This document shows positions 34,693 through 46,680 of a stretch of DNA of 47,298 bases, in pieces; the first letter of the stretch is position 1; each line of letters begins with the position of its first letter. The notes beneath the pieces were generated by a model that ran no database searches, was not told the DNA's origin, and worked only from the letters and a program-made list of their open reading frames with translations. The stretch lies in the NCBI GenBank assembly GCA_026392935.1, contig JAPLBE010000007.1, forward strand, positions 1 through 47,298, written 5' to 3'. Origin of the DNA: Actinomycetota bacterium. Lineage in GTDB: Bacteria > Actinomycetota > Actinomycetes > Nanopelagicales > Nanopelagicaceae. The position numbers and the translations under genes are program-made.

Positions 34693-37205
34693 CTACTTTT
34701 GCTCCGAAATCTCATCTTCGCTGTTGCGGGTCACAGATAAGAGGGTCGCACCTTCATCGAGGTTGACCAAGCGCACACCCATTGAATCACGGCCAGTTTG
34801 GCGCACTTCTGAAGCTGGTGTGCGCATAACAGTTCCGGCGGATGTAATCGCCAAAATTTCATCAGTGTTTTCAAGAACAAGTGCTGAGACAAGTGTGCCG
34901 CGTGAATCTTCATCGATCTTTGCAGCTTTAATTCCAATTCCACCGCGGCCTTGCAATCTATATTCATCAATCGGTGTTTTCTTTCCGTATCCACCATCGG
35001 TTGCAGTAAATACAAATGCACCTTGTGAAGATTGTGAATCAACGCGAGCCATAGTCAATAACTCATCGCCTGCGCGGAATTTCATTCCGATAACACCAGA
35101 TGTGGAACGTCCCATTGGGCGCAGTGAATCATCATCTGTAGTAAATCGAAGCGACATGGCTTTCTTGGAAACTAGTAGGAGCTCGTCAGCATTTCGAACT
35201 AGCGATGCAGAAACAACTTCATCGCCCGGCTTCAGTGAAATTGCAATCAGCCCACCGGTACGTGGAGAGTCATACTCTGACAGTGGAGTCTTCTTTACGA
35301 GCCCGCCTTTAGTTGCAAGAACTAGGAATGGCGCAGTGTTGTAATCCTTAAATGAAAGTACTTGCGCGATTTGCTCGTCTGGCTTGAAGGCCATCAGGTT
35401 TGCAACATGCTGACCACGTGCATCGCGACCCGCATCAGGAAGTTCGTGCACCTTTGCGCGGTATACGCGACCCTGGTTGGTAAAGAACAGAAGCCAATCG
35501 TGTGTTGAAGCCACAAAGAAATGGTCGACAACATCGTCTTGCTTCAGGGCTGCACCCTTTACGCCGCGGCCTCCACGTCGTTGAGATTTATACAAATCTG
35601 CACTCGTGCGCTTGGAATATCCACCGCGAGTAATGGTGACAACTACATCGTTATCAGGAATCAAATCTTCTGCAGAGAAATCACCTTCGCTTGCAACAAT
35701 TTGCGTGCGTCGCTCATCGCCATACTTGGCAATCAAATCTGAAAGCTCTGTCTTGATAATTTCGCGCTGCTTAGCTTCTGATGCCAAGATCGCATTGAGT
35801 TCAATGATGTCAGCCATCAAGCCGTCGTACTCATCATTAATCTTCTGGCGCTCCAACGCAGCGATGCGTCGCAGCTGCATATCGAGAATTGCATTTGCTT
35901 GAAGCTCATCGACATCAAGTAACTTCATCAATCCCGTGCGGGCCTCTTCGGGAGTCTTTGATGCACGAATAAGTGCAATCACCGCATCCAGAGCATCGAG
36001 TGCTTTGAGGTAACCCTTCAGAATATGTGCGCGCTTCTCTTTTTCGACTAGACGGAATTTTGTGCGACGGACAATGACTTCAACTTGGTGCTCGATGTAG
36101 TACTTAATGAATTCATCTAGGCGCAATGTGCGCGGGACTCCATCGACCAGGGCCAACATGTTTGCGCCAAAAGTATCTTGTAGCTGAGTCTGCTTATAAA
36201 GATTGTTCAGGATTACTTTTGGAATTGCAGAGCTCTGCAAGACAACAACAAGTCGTTGCCCAAGTCGCTCGTTGCCTTCATCGCGTACATCAGCAATACC
36301 CTTGATTTTCCCATCCTTAACGAGTTCAGCAATCTTCAGTGCTAAATTATCTGGGTTAACTTGGTATGGAAGTTCAGTAATAACTAAGCAAGTGCGCTTA
36401 TTGATTTCTTCAACGTTTACAACTGCTCGCATTGTGACTGATCCACGACCAGTGCGGTAGGCATCTTCAATTCCTCCGCGGCCAACAATGAGCGCCTTAG
36501 TTGGGAAATCTGGGCCTTTGACAATTGTGAGCAAGTGATTGAGTAGATCCGGAGCCGGCATATCCGGGTGTTCTAGCGAGTAAATAACCGCTTCACCGAT
36601 TTCGCGGAGATTGTGCGGTGGAATATTTGTTGCCATTCCCACTGCAATTCCAGCAGAACCATTGACTAGCAAATTCGGGAAACGTGCTGGCAATACATCT
36701 GGCTCTTGTGAGCGACCGTCATAGTTAGGAGAAAAATTAACGGTATCTTCATCGATATCGCGCATCATCTCCATCGCAATAGGAGCTAAACGCGCTTCTG
36801 TATAACGCATTGCAGCAGCTGGATCGTTACCGGGTGAACCAAAGTTTCCGTTTCCATCTACCAATGGATATCGAAGTGACCAGTGCTGCGCTAAACGAAC
36901 AACCGTGTCATAAATCGCGGTGTCACCGTGAGGGTGGTAATTACCCATGACATCACCGACGATGCGAGAAGATTTGTAATAACCCTTATCTGGTCGATAC
37001 CCAGCGTCGTACATTGCGTAAAGCACACGGCGGTGTACTGGCTTTAGCCCATCTCGAACATCAGGGAGTGCGCGACCAACAATGACTGACATCGCATAAT
37101 CGAGATAGCTTCGCGCCATCTCGACTTGTAGATCGACTTTTTCGATGCGATCGAAAGTTGATTCTTCTGTCGCCATATCCTCTGGAACTTTCTTATCTGG
37201 TGTCA

Positions 37206-37206
<1 letters not shown>
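34693..37206 (-). CDS. gyrA: DNA gyrase subunit A
   Basis: This 837-residue type IIA topoisomerase subunit cuts and rejoins DNA with the active-site Tyr135 in [11 protein letters not shown]. The quinolone-determining loop reads [10 protein letters not shown], with Thr96 where E. coli has Ser83 and M. tuberculosis has Ala90, and Asp100 at the Glu/Asp87 site. The C-terminal half is the beta-pinwheel with the GyrA box QRRGGRG near 545. The ATG overlaps the gyrB stop (TAATG), so the subunits are made from one coupled transcript. An internal ATG at 37176 is a less likely start. Confidence 0.97.
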
Positions 37207-39500
<2,294 letters not shown>

Positions 39501-40211
39501 ATGGCAACCGAAGCAACAGGGCAGCGCATTCTCGTCGTTGATGACGAGTCAAATATTAGTGATCTCATCGCAACAAGTTTGAAATTTGTTGGCTTTGATG
39601 TGCGCACAGCAGCAACTGGATCACAAGCGCTACTAGTCGCCGAAGAGTTTAAACCGCACGCGATGATTTTGGATGTGATGCTTCCTGATTTAGATGGCTT
39701 TGAAGTATGCCGACAAATTCGCAATGAAGGAATTGAAGTTGGCGTTTTATTTCTCTCCGCTAAAGATGAGATGAAAGATAAAGTCCAAGGTCTCACCATC
39801 GGCGGTGATGACTACATGACTAAGCCGTTTAGTCTCGAAGAGTTGGTTGCACGTTTGCGAGCGCTGCTGCGCAGAATTGGCGTTACTGAACATGTCGCCG
39901 ATAGCGAGAAAATTAGATTCGCTGATCTCGAATTAGATGAAGCTACACACGAAGTTCGTCGTGCAGGCAATTTGCTAGAGCTTTCCCCAACAGAATTTAC
40001 TCTCCTGCGTTACTTACTCATTAATTCTGATCGAGTTGTTTCTAAGGCACAGATTTTGGATCATGTTTGGGATTACGATTTCGGTGGAGATGCAGGAATT
40101 GTTGAGACATATATTTCATACTTGCGAAAGAAAATTGATATCTACGAACCTGCACTTATTCATACGGTGCGTGGTGTCGGATATAGGTTAAGAACGCCGG
40201 CGACAAAATAG
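39501..40211 (+). CDS. OmpR/PhoB-family response regulator
   Basis: The protein has 236 residues from ATG 39501 (AGAGGA about 10 nt upstream); ATG 39480 would add seven residues. The receiver domain shows the acidic pair VVDDES, phospho-acceptor Asp58 in LDVMLPDLDG, SAKD, and the Lys in TKPFSLEELVARL. The C-terminal winged-helix DNA-binding domain shows LSPTEFTLLRYLL and THVHTVRG-like ending HTVRGVGYRLR. It acts with the sensor kinase encoded 4 nt downstream. The targets are unknown. It resembles TrcR/TcrX-type actinobacterial regulators. Confidence 0.9.
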   Translation: MATEATGQRILVVDDESNISDLIATSLKFVGFDVRTAATGSQALLVAEEFKPHAMILDVMLPDLDGFEVCRQIRNEGIEVGVLFLSAKDEMKDKVQGLTIGGDDYMTKPFSLEELVARLRALLRRIGVTEHVADSEKIRFADLELDEATHEVRRAGNLLELSPTEFTLLRYLLINSDRVVSKAQILDHVWDYDFGGDAGIVETYISYLRKKIDIYEPALIHTVRGVGYRLRTPATK

Positions 40212-40215
40212 CGCC

Positions 40216-41688
40216 ATGAAGAGATCACTTGGTACCTGGAGCCTAAGAAGCAGAATTTCCTTAGGAGTTGTAATCCTTGCAGCACTTGGTTTCTTGGCAT
40301 CAGGCTTAGTTGCGCAAAGCGCACTTAAGGGTTATTTAACAACGCAAATCGACCATGAGCTTGAAGCAATCACGGGTGGCACGCTTCCGCGGATCGTAAG
40401 AGCGGGAATCACCAACGAGGCTTTGGAATCACGTGATCACGATGATGATGAAGATAGACCCGCTCGTAACGCTCCAGATTCACCACTGCAAAGGATTCCG
40501 ACAACAACATCTTTAACTTTGCTGGATGCATCAGGAAAAATCGTTGGTGGACTCGGCGGCGATCTCAATAAAGCTTCTATTAGTGACTATGTGCAAGGAC
40601 TATTGCCTACCGAGGTTGCTAACCACGGTGACAAACCGTTTTCAATTGAAGCCGATGGGGCGGATTTCCGAGCAATTGCTCGTGCGCTTCCAAATAATGG
40701 TGGAACTTTAGTGGCAGCCCAATCTTTAGAAGAGCTCGACAATACTGTCAGCAAATTAGGTTTCCTCTTTTTTTTCATCAGCCTTATTTTGTTAATCCTT
40801 ATGGCTGTGGCAGCTCGCGCAGTTGTCAAAGTTGGTCTACGACCTCTTGATGATGCTGAAACCACCGCTGGAGAAATTGCGGCAGGAAATCTTTCAGCAC
40901 GTATGCCAGAGGCATCTCCGAACACTGAAGTTGGCAGACTCGTCACAACTCTTAACACAATGCTTTCTCGCATTGAAGAAGCATTCGCGGTTCGCACTGA
41001 GAGCGAAAACAAACTTCGTAGATTTGTTGCCGATGCATCTCACGAATTGCGCACACCAATTACTGCCATCCGTGGATTCTCTGAATTACATAGGCAGGGC
41101 GCAGTTAAAGGCGAAGCGGAGACAAAAGAACTTATTGCCCGCATTGAAGGCGAATCAAAGCGGATGGGCTCGTTGGTAGAAGACTTATTGCTTCTCGCGC
41201 GTCTAGATCAGGCGCGTGAGATGGAATCAAAGCCTGTAGACATCGTAAAAGTAGTAGCCGACGCCGTTGCCTCTGCGCAGGTCTCAGGCCCTGGCCATCC
41301 AATTACTTTAAGTACACCCAATGAAGAGCTATTTATGTTGGGTGATGAAGTTCGAATCCATCAAGTGATTGCGAACTTGCTAGCGAATGCTCGCGCACAT
41401 ACCCCTGCTGGTACACCTATTGCAGTCATAATCACTTCTAGTGATTCAGAAGTATCAGTTTCAGTTGCAGATAAAGGGCCGGGACTTTCAGATGTTGACC
41501 AACAGCGAATCTTTGAACGCTTTTATCGAGCAGATGGATCGCGTTCAAGAACGGGCGACGATGGAAGTGGGCTTGGTCTTTCTATTGTTGATGCAGTGAT
41601 GCGTGCACATGGCGGAAAGGTTTCAGTTGAGTCTGAACTCGGTAAGGGTTCGAAATTTAGCCTTGTGTTTCCTCGTAAAGAATCTTAG
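40216..41688 (+). CDS. Sensor histidine kinase
   Basis: This 490-residue membrane kinase has one helix near 15-35 and a second near 178-200. Between them is an external sensor domain that contains an Asp/His-rich stretch, ESRDHDDDEDRPARN. Next come a HAMP domain (RPLDDAETTAGEIAAGNLS), the H-box FVADASHELRTPITAIRG with His276, the N-box HQVIANLLANARAHTP, and G-boxes VADKGPGL and DGSGLGLSIV. It phosphorylates the response regulator upstream. The acidic loop suggests a divalent metal or cationic signal, which is an inference. Its end overlaps htpX by 4 nt on the opposite strand. Confidence 0.9.
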   Translation: MKRSLGTWSLRSRISLGVVILAALGFLASGLVAQSALKGYLTTQIDHELEAITGGTLPRIVRAGITNEALESRDHDDDEDRPARNAPDSPLQRIPTTTSLTLLDASGKIVGGLGGDLNKASISDYVQGLLPTEVANHGDKPFSIEADGADFRAIARALPNNGGTLVAAQSLEELDNTVSKLGFLFFFISLILLILMAVAARAVVKVGLRPLDDAETTAGEIAAGNLSARMPEASPNTEVGRLVTTLNTMLSRIEEAFAVRTESENKLRRFVADASHELRTPITAIRGFSELHRQGAVKGEAETKELIARIEGESKRMGSLVEDLLLLARLDQAREMESKPVDIVKVVADAVASAQVSGPGHPITLSTPNEELFMLGDEVRIHQVIANLLANARAHTPAGTPIAVIITSSDSEVSVSVADKGPGLSDVDQQRIFERFYRADGSRSRTGDDGSGLGLSIVDAVMRAHGGKVSVESELGKGSKFSLVFPRKES

Positions 41689-42599
41689 TTCTCGTTCTGC
41701 CCTAGCGATTCCATAGCGCGCAGCGTTGCAATACGTTCTTGAATCGGCGGATGGGTACTGAACAATTTTGAAACAGTTTGTCCATCCAGAGGTGATTCGA
41801 TCCAGATATGTGCAACCGCATTTGATTTCTGTTGCACAACCGTTGTATCTGATGCTAAAACTTCTAGTGCTTTACGAAGACCTGCCGGGTTTCTTGTAAA
41901 CGAGACCGCAGTTGCATCAGCGAGAGACTCACGCTTACGTGAAATTGCTGATTTCAATAACATCGCTGCAATTGGAGCCAACATCAAAACAAGTGAAGAA
42001 ACTACGAGTGCTAGTGGATTCTGATTACGGTCTCGGCGTCCCCCACCAAAAAACATCATGCGGGTGAGGAAATCGCTCAAAATTGCAATTGCTCCCGCAG
42101 TTGTCGCGGCAACTGCTGACACCAATGTGTCGCGATTAGCTACGTGCGACATTTCGTGTGCAATAACACCTTGTAGTTCATCACGGTCCATTACTTCAAG
42201 TATGCGCGTGGTGAATGCAATCAACGCATGTTCAGGATTTCTGCCGGTTGCAAATGCATTCGGCGCGGAATCTTCGACAATTGCAACTTTAGGCATTGGC
42301 AAGCCACTGGCAATTACTACCTCTTCGATCACATTAAAGAGCTCTGGTGCATCTTCACGAGTGATGAGTTTTGCACCGGTCATTGTTAAAACCAATTTAT
42401 CTGAGCCGTAATATGAACCCCACACGCCGACAAGTGCAAAGCCAACAGCCACAGGAACGATTGTTGAAGTTGTTCCCGCTCCGAAATACGTAAGTGCTGC
42501 GTACGCAACTAACCAGGTGAGTGCACCCATCGATGCAAGTAAAAAATAAGTTTTGCCCTTATTCGCAGATTGCAGTGCCCTGAAGTTGTTTTCAGCCAT
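41685..42599 (-). CDS. htpX: HtpX-family zinc metalloprotease
   Basis: This 304-residue membrane protease has two N-terminal helices (residues ~18-60). The zinc motif HEMSH at 148-152 has a downstream Glu ligand in KRESLADATAV. Further helices lie at ~160-215. HtpX degrades misfolded membrane proteins from the cytoplasmic side. It follows lemA by 8 nt on the same strand, a pairing seen widely. The product is named from family match. Confidence 0.92.
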   Translation of the reverse strand: MAENNFRALQSANKGKTYFLLASMGALTWLVAYAALTYFGAGTTSTIVPVAVGFALVGVWGSYYGSDKLVLTMTGAKLITREDAPELFNVIEEVVIASGLPMPKVAIVEDSAPNAFATGRNPEHALIAFTTRILEVMDRDELQGVIAHEMSHVANRDTLVSAVAATTAGAIAILSDFLTRMMFFGGGRRDRNQNPLALVVSSLVLMLAPIAAMLLKSAISRKRESLADATAVSFTRNPAGLRKALEVLASDTTVVQQKSNAVAHIWIESPLDGQTVSKLFSTHPPIQERIATLRAMESLGQNEN

Positions 42600-42607
42600 A
42601 ACTTACT

Positions 42608-43156
42608 TTAAAACTTTACGTTTGGAACATTACGATCGGTTGGGTTTTCTACTTCGTAGAATTCACGAGCGCTTACCTTGGCAAAGCCTGCAAATGCACT
42701 GGTAGGAATTGTTTTCACAGCTGTATTTAGGTTGCGCACATTGTCGTTGTAGAACTGACGTGCAAATGAAACTTTATTCTCAGTTGTTGAAAGTTCTTCT
42801 TGCAAAGATAAAAAATTCGCTGACGCTTTTAAATCTGGGTATGCCTCTGCCACCGCAAGCAAACCTTTGAGTGCATTAGTGAGTGCACCATCTGCTGCTG
42901 CGACATCTGCAACAGTTGACGCTGATGTTGCTTTTGCGCGCGCTTGCACTACAGCATCAAATGTTCCTTGTTCGTGCGCTGCATATCCTTTTACTGTTTC
43001 GACAAGATTTGGAATGAGATCCGCACGTCGCTTAAGTTGAACTTCAATTTGCGCAAATGCCTCATCGACTGTGATGTTCAGGCGAATTAGGCGGTTGTAT
43101 TGAGCGATGAAAAAAAGTACGAGAAGTACGACTGCTGCAATGACTATATATTCCAT
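42608..43156 (-). CDS. lemA: LemA family protein
   Basis: This 182-residue protein has an N-terminal helix (YIVIAAVVLLVLFFIAQ) and then the LemA signature: YNRLIRLNITVDEAFAQIEV, LKRRADLIPNLVETVKGYA, ALTNALKGLLAVAEAYPDLK and ARQFYNDNVRNLNT. The remainder is helical and faces outside. Its biochemical role is not known. Linkage to htpX suggests a part in membrane-protein quality control. ATG is preceded by AAGG. Confidence 0.92.
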   Translation of the reverse strand: MEYIVIAAVVLLVLFFIAQYNRLIRLNITVDEAFAQIEVQLKRRADLIPNLVETVKGYAAHEQGTFDAVVQARAKATSASTVADVAAADGALTNALKGLLAVAEAYPDLKASANFLSLQEELSTTENKVSFARQFYNDNVRNLNTAVKTIPTSAFAGFAKVSAREFYEVENPTDRNVPNVKF

Positions 43157-43213
43157 GCCTTATTCAACCTCTTTTGCCTGAGTTGTATTCCCCAGATAGA
43201 AGGTATCTGCGAG

Positions 43214-43792
43214 TTACTTGATTTTACTCTGATGAAAATTCATAAAGGAACGGCTAGGCGTAGGCCCGCGCTGTCCTTGGTAGCGTGAAGCGTAAATTGC
43301 TGAACCGTATGGGTGCTCAGCGGGAGACGACAATTTAATCAAGCAGAGTTGACCGATTTTCATTCCAGGAAATAGCTTCACGGGTAAGTTGGCAACGTTT
43401 GAAAGTTCGAGAGTGATGTGGCCAGAAAATCCTGGGTCAATAAATCCGGCCGTGGAGTGTGTCAGCAAGCCCAGGCGACCGAGAGATGATTTACCTTCCA
43501 GGCGCCCAGCGATGTCATCTGAAAGAGTTATTACTTCGTAGGTACTGGCTAAGACGAATTCGCCGGGGTGCAAAATAAACGCCTCGCCATCCTCGGCAAC
43601 AACTTCCCGTGTGAGTTCTGCCTGCTCAATAGAAGGATCAATAACTGAATATTTGTGGTTTTCAAAGACGCGGAAGAATTTATCCAGGCGTACGTCGACA
43701 GAAGACGGTTGAATCATCGCCTCTTCAAAAGGGTCAACAGCTACGCGGCCAGCAGTTATTTCGGCGCGGATATCGCGATCACTAAGAAGCAC
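43214..43792 (-). CDS. dcd: dCTP deaminase (probably bifunctional, dUMP-forming)
   Basis: This 192-residue trimeric enzyme of the dUTPase/DCD fold has [22 protein letters not shown] with the catalytic Ser/Arg, [19 protein letters not shown] with the catalytic Glu, and the C-terminal lid [14 protein letters not shown]. Mycobacterial Dcd of this form both deaminates dCTP and hydrolyses the product to dUMP, feeding thymidylate synthesis. GTG start with TAGGCT 6 nt upstream and no ribosome site suggests a leaderless mRNA. It is divergent from fadE. Confidence 0.93.
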   Translation of the reverse strand: MLLSDRDIRAEITAGRVAVDPFEEAMIQPSSVDVRLDKFFRVFENHKYSVIDPSIEQAELTREVVAEDGEAFILHPGEFVLASTYEVITLSDDIAGRLEGKSSLGRLGLLTHSTAGFIDPGFSGHITLELSNVANLPVKLFPGMKIGQLCLIKLSSPAEHPYGSAIYASRYQGQRGPTPSRSFMNFHQSKIK

Positions 43793-43798
43793 GGCGCG

Positions 43799-43814
43799 AG
43801 CCTACCTGCGCAGG
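43799..43814 (-). promoter_or_regulatory. Candidate dcd -10 with adjoining palindrome
   Basis: TAGGCT (43799-43804, minus strand) lies 6 nt before the dcd GTG. It is directly followed upstream by the 10-bp palindrome CCTGCGCAGG (43805-43814), which would fall in the promoter spacer and could be a repressor site. Confidence 0.35.
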
Positions 43815-43874
43815 CGCGAAAAAAAGACCTCCGGCGCGCTTGCGTAAGTTACTGACGGGTAGCACCATTACGCC

Positions 43875-45701
43875 ATGAGCCATTACACCGCCAACCTCCG
43901 TGACATCGAATTCTGCCTCTTTGACCTTTTGGGTCGCGACAAAGTTCTGGGAAGTTCTATCTACTCAGAACTTGATCGTGATACAGCGATGGGAATGTTA
44001 GAAGAGATGAAGCGACTAACCGAAAATGATTTAGCTGCCTCATTTGTTGAAGGTGATCGCATCGGTACAGATTTCAACAAAGCCACTGGAGATGTAAAAC
44101 TTCCAGAGAGTTTTAAGAAGTCTTACAAGGCATATGTCGATGGTGAGTGGTGGCGTCTTGATGCTCCGGTTGAACTTGGCGGAATGAAAGTTCCTGCATC
44201 TGTTCGTTGGGCGATTGCCGAGATGGTTCTGGGTTCGAATCCTGCAATTCACATTTATGCGTCTGGATATGCATTTGCTCATGTTGCATACGTTTTAGGT
44301 ACCGATGTTCAAAAAACAATGGCCAAGCACATGGTTGATCGTCATTGGGGCGCAACGATGCAACTTACTGAACCAGATGCAGGATCAGATGTTGGCGCAG
44401 GTCGCACAAAAGCTGTTGAACAAGCAGATGGAACGTGGCATATCACTGGCACAAAGCGATATATAACTTCAGGAGATGCTGATATTTATGACAACATCAT
44501 GCACTTCACCCTCGCACGTCGCGAAGGTGGTGGGCCAGGAACTAAGGGGCTTTCCCTATTCCTTATTCCAAAGTTTATGTTTGATCTTGAGACAGGCGAA
44601 CTCGGTAAGCGCAACGGTGTCTATGTCACAGGTGTAGAAAGCAAGATGGGCCTTAATGTTTCCGCTACCTGCGAGGTAAATCTTGGTGAGAAAGAGCCTG
44701 CAGTTGGCTATCTACTTGGCGATGTTCACCAAGGTATCGCACAGATGTTTAAGGTAATTGAATTCGCTCGCATGATGGTTGGTACTAAAGCGATTGCAAC
44801 ACTCTCAGCTGGATATCTACATGCACTTGCTTACGCAAAAACTCGCGTGCAAGGCGGAGACATGAAGGTAATGAACGATAAAGCGAGCCCACGTGTAACC
44901 ATCATCAAGCATCCGGATGTACGCCGTTCGCTTATGGTGCAAAAGGCTTACTCCGAAGGTATGCGCGCACTTGTGCTTTACACCGCTTCTATCCAAGATG
45001 AGATTGAGCTCGCCAAAGCTGCAGGAGATTCAGAAAAATTAGAGTCGATGGAGAAACTCAACGACTTGTTGCTTCCTGTTGTGAAAGGTTTTGGTTCCGA
45101 AAAATCATGGACGCTTCTTGGAACTGAATCACTTCAAACTTTTGGTGGCGCAGGATTTACTCAAGATTGGCCACTTGAACAATATGTCCGCGACGCAAAA
45201 ATCGACACTCTTTACGAAGGTACAACTGCTATCCAAGGACTGGACTTCTTCTTCCGTAAGGTTGTAAAAGATGGTGGGCGTGCACTTGGATTACTTGGAA
45301 AAGAAATTCAAGCATTTGCTGAAACCGGAGGTGTCCATGCAGCGGAGAAGCAAGCTCTTCTTAAAGCACTGGCAGATCTGAATGGAATTATTGGAGTTCT
45401 TGTTGGTCACGCAATGGCTTCACAAGAGAAAGCTGATGAAATCTACAAAGTTGGCCTCAGCACTTCTCGCGCATTAATGGCTGTGGGAGATGTCATCATC
45501 TCTTGGTTGCTTCTACGTCAAGCTGATATTGCTGCAGAAAAGTTGGCAGCGGGTGCTGGAAAAGATACCGATTTCTATACCGGCAAGATTGCATCAGCGA
45601 AGTTCTTCGTTGCAACCGTTCTTCCTCACATCACAGCAGATCGCAAGATAGTTGAAGCTACAGATTCAACGATTATGGAGATCCCGGAGTCCGCTTTCTA
45701 G
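43875..45701 (+). CDS. Acyl-CoA dehydrogenase (FadE5-like long form)
   Basis: This 608-residue flavoenzyme carries out the first step of beta-oxidation. The FAD-binding strand is MQLTEPDAGSDVGAG with WHITGTKRYITSGD. The catalytic Glu448 lies in TLYEGTTAIQGLD. The C-terminal ~120 residues are the extra helical domain of the long actinobacterial form. Length is close to mycobacterial FadE5, an enzyme with wide acyl-chain range. No Shine-Dalgarno sequence is evident upstream of the ATG. It is 82 bp from the divergent dcd. The acyl specificity is inferred from family resemblance. Confidence 0.9.
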   Translation: MSHYTANLRDIEFCLFDLLGRDKVLGSSIYSELDRDTAMGMLEEMKRLTENDLAASFVEGDRIGTDFNKATGDVKLPESFKKSYKAYVDGEWWRLDAPVELGGMKVPASVRWAIAEMVLGSNPAIHIYASGYAFAHVAYVLGTDVQKTMAKHMVDRHWGATMQLTEPDAGSDVGAGRTKAVEQADGTWHITGTKRYITSGDADIYDNIMHFTLARREGGGPGTKGLSLFLIPKFMFDLETGELGKRNGVYVTGVESKMGLNVSATCEVNLGEKEPAVGYLLGDVHQGIAQMFKVIEFARMMVGTKAIATLSAGYLHALAYAKTRVQGGDMKVMNDKASPRVTIIKHPDVRRSLMVQKAYSEGMRALVLYTASIQDEIELAKAAGDSEKLESMEKLNDLLLPVVKGFGSEKSWTLLGTESLQTFGGAGFTQDWPLEQYVRDAKIDTLYEGTTAIQGLDFFFRKVVKDGGRALGLLGKEIQAFAETGGVHAAEKQALLKALADLNGIIGVLVGHAMASQEKADEIYKVGLSTSRALMAVGDVIISWLLLRQADIAAEKLAAGAGKDTDFYTGKIASAKFFVATVLPHITADRKIVEATDSTIMEIPESAF

Positions 45702-45732
45702 CCCCAAAATCTTCTTTCTGGCTTATGTAAGA

Positions 45733-45738
45733 TAAACT
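45733..45738 (+). promoter_or_regulatory. Candidate -10 for the EamA transporter gene
   Basis: TAAACT ends 6 nt before ATG 45745 with no ribosome-binding sequence, predicting a leaderless mRNA starting independently of fadE. Confidence 0.4.
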
Positions 45739-45744
45739 CGCCTG

Positions 45745-46668
45745 ATGCTCTCAAAACATCGTGGTGAGTTTTTTCTTATTCTGGGAGCGTTTTTCTTCGC
45801 TTTAAGTGGAATTGTTGTCATTGTTGTGCTTAAACATTTGCCCGCATTTCGCTTAGCTGAATTTCGCTCAGTCACCGCCGTCGTCATTCTTGGCACGTTC
45901 GTATTACTTACTCGACCAGACTTGGTGAGAATCGTTCGCTCTGAGATCCCTAAATTGGGAGTCTACGGAGTTGTGGGTTTTGCCATGGTCAACTTCGGCT
46001 ATTTATTGGGTATCCAGCGCGGAGTGCCAATCGCATTGGTTTTAATCATTGAATTTACCGCTTCGATTTGGATTGCTTTATGGATCAAGTTTGTACGTAA
46101 AGCTTTCGTCGCCCGCGATATGTGGGTTGCAATTGCTCTATCCCTGCTTGGTTTAATTCTTGTTTCAAAGGCATGGAATGGATTCACTTTTGATTTGATT
46201 GGTATTGCGGGTGCGGTTGGAAGTGCTTTTGCACTTGCTGCATATTTCCTGATGAGCGAAAAGATTGGCAAAAAACGTGAACCTATCGCAATGCTCATCT
46301 TTGGAATGGGATTCGCCTCGATCTTCTGGCTGATAGTTCTTCCGCCATGGAGTTTTCCTTTTGAGATATTTACCATGAAGATGGATCTTGGCGGCATCAC
46401 TGCAGGAGTGTTAATTCCCGGTTGGGTGATGATGGCAGCCGCCGCACTTATTGGAACTGTGATTCCGTATCTCTGCGTGCTTACTGGAATGCGACTATTA
46501 ACTGCATCAACAAGTAGCGTTATTGGAATGATTGAACCAGTTTTAGCGGGAGCATTTGCATGGGTCTGGTTTGGACAGAGTTGGGATGCAATTCAATTAG
46601 TTGGCGCGGTTGTGGTTCTTTTCGGAATTTATCTAGCAGACCGCGCTAAATCTGTTACATCACAATAA
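45745..46668 (+). CDS. EamA/DMT-family transporter
   Basis: This 307-residue integral membrane protein has ten predicted helices in two EamA halves. The first half covers residues ~8-145 (FFLILGAFFFALSGIVVIV at the start). The second covers ~155-300 (GIAGAVGSAFALAAYFLM, later MIEPVLAGAFAWVWFGQS, which is the family's last-helix block). These carriers export or import amino acids, nucleosides or other metabolites. The substrate is unknown. It is separated by 43 nt from fadE and by 12 nt from the convergent dnaB stop. Confidence 0.88.
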   Translation: MLSKHRGEFFLILGAFFFALSGIVVIVVLKHLPAFRLAEFRSVTAVVILGTFVLLTRPDLVRIVRSEIPKLGVYGVVGFAMVNFGYLLGIQRGVPIALVLIIEFTASIWIALWIKFVRKAFVARDMWVAIALSLLGLILVSKAWNGFTFDLIGIAGAVGSAFALAAYFLMSEKIGKKREPIAMLIFGMGFASIFWLIVLPPWSFPFEIFTMKMDLGGITAGVLIPGWVMMAAAALIGTVIPYLCVLTGMRLLTASTSSVIGMIEPVLAGAFAWVWFGQSWDAIQLVGAVVVLFGIYLADRAKSVTSQ

Positions 46669-46680
46669 ATCAAAAAAGAA

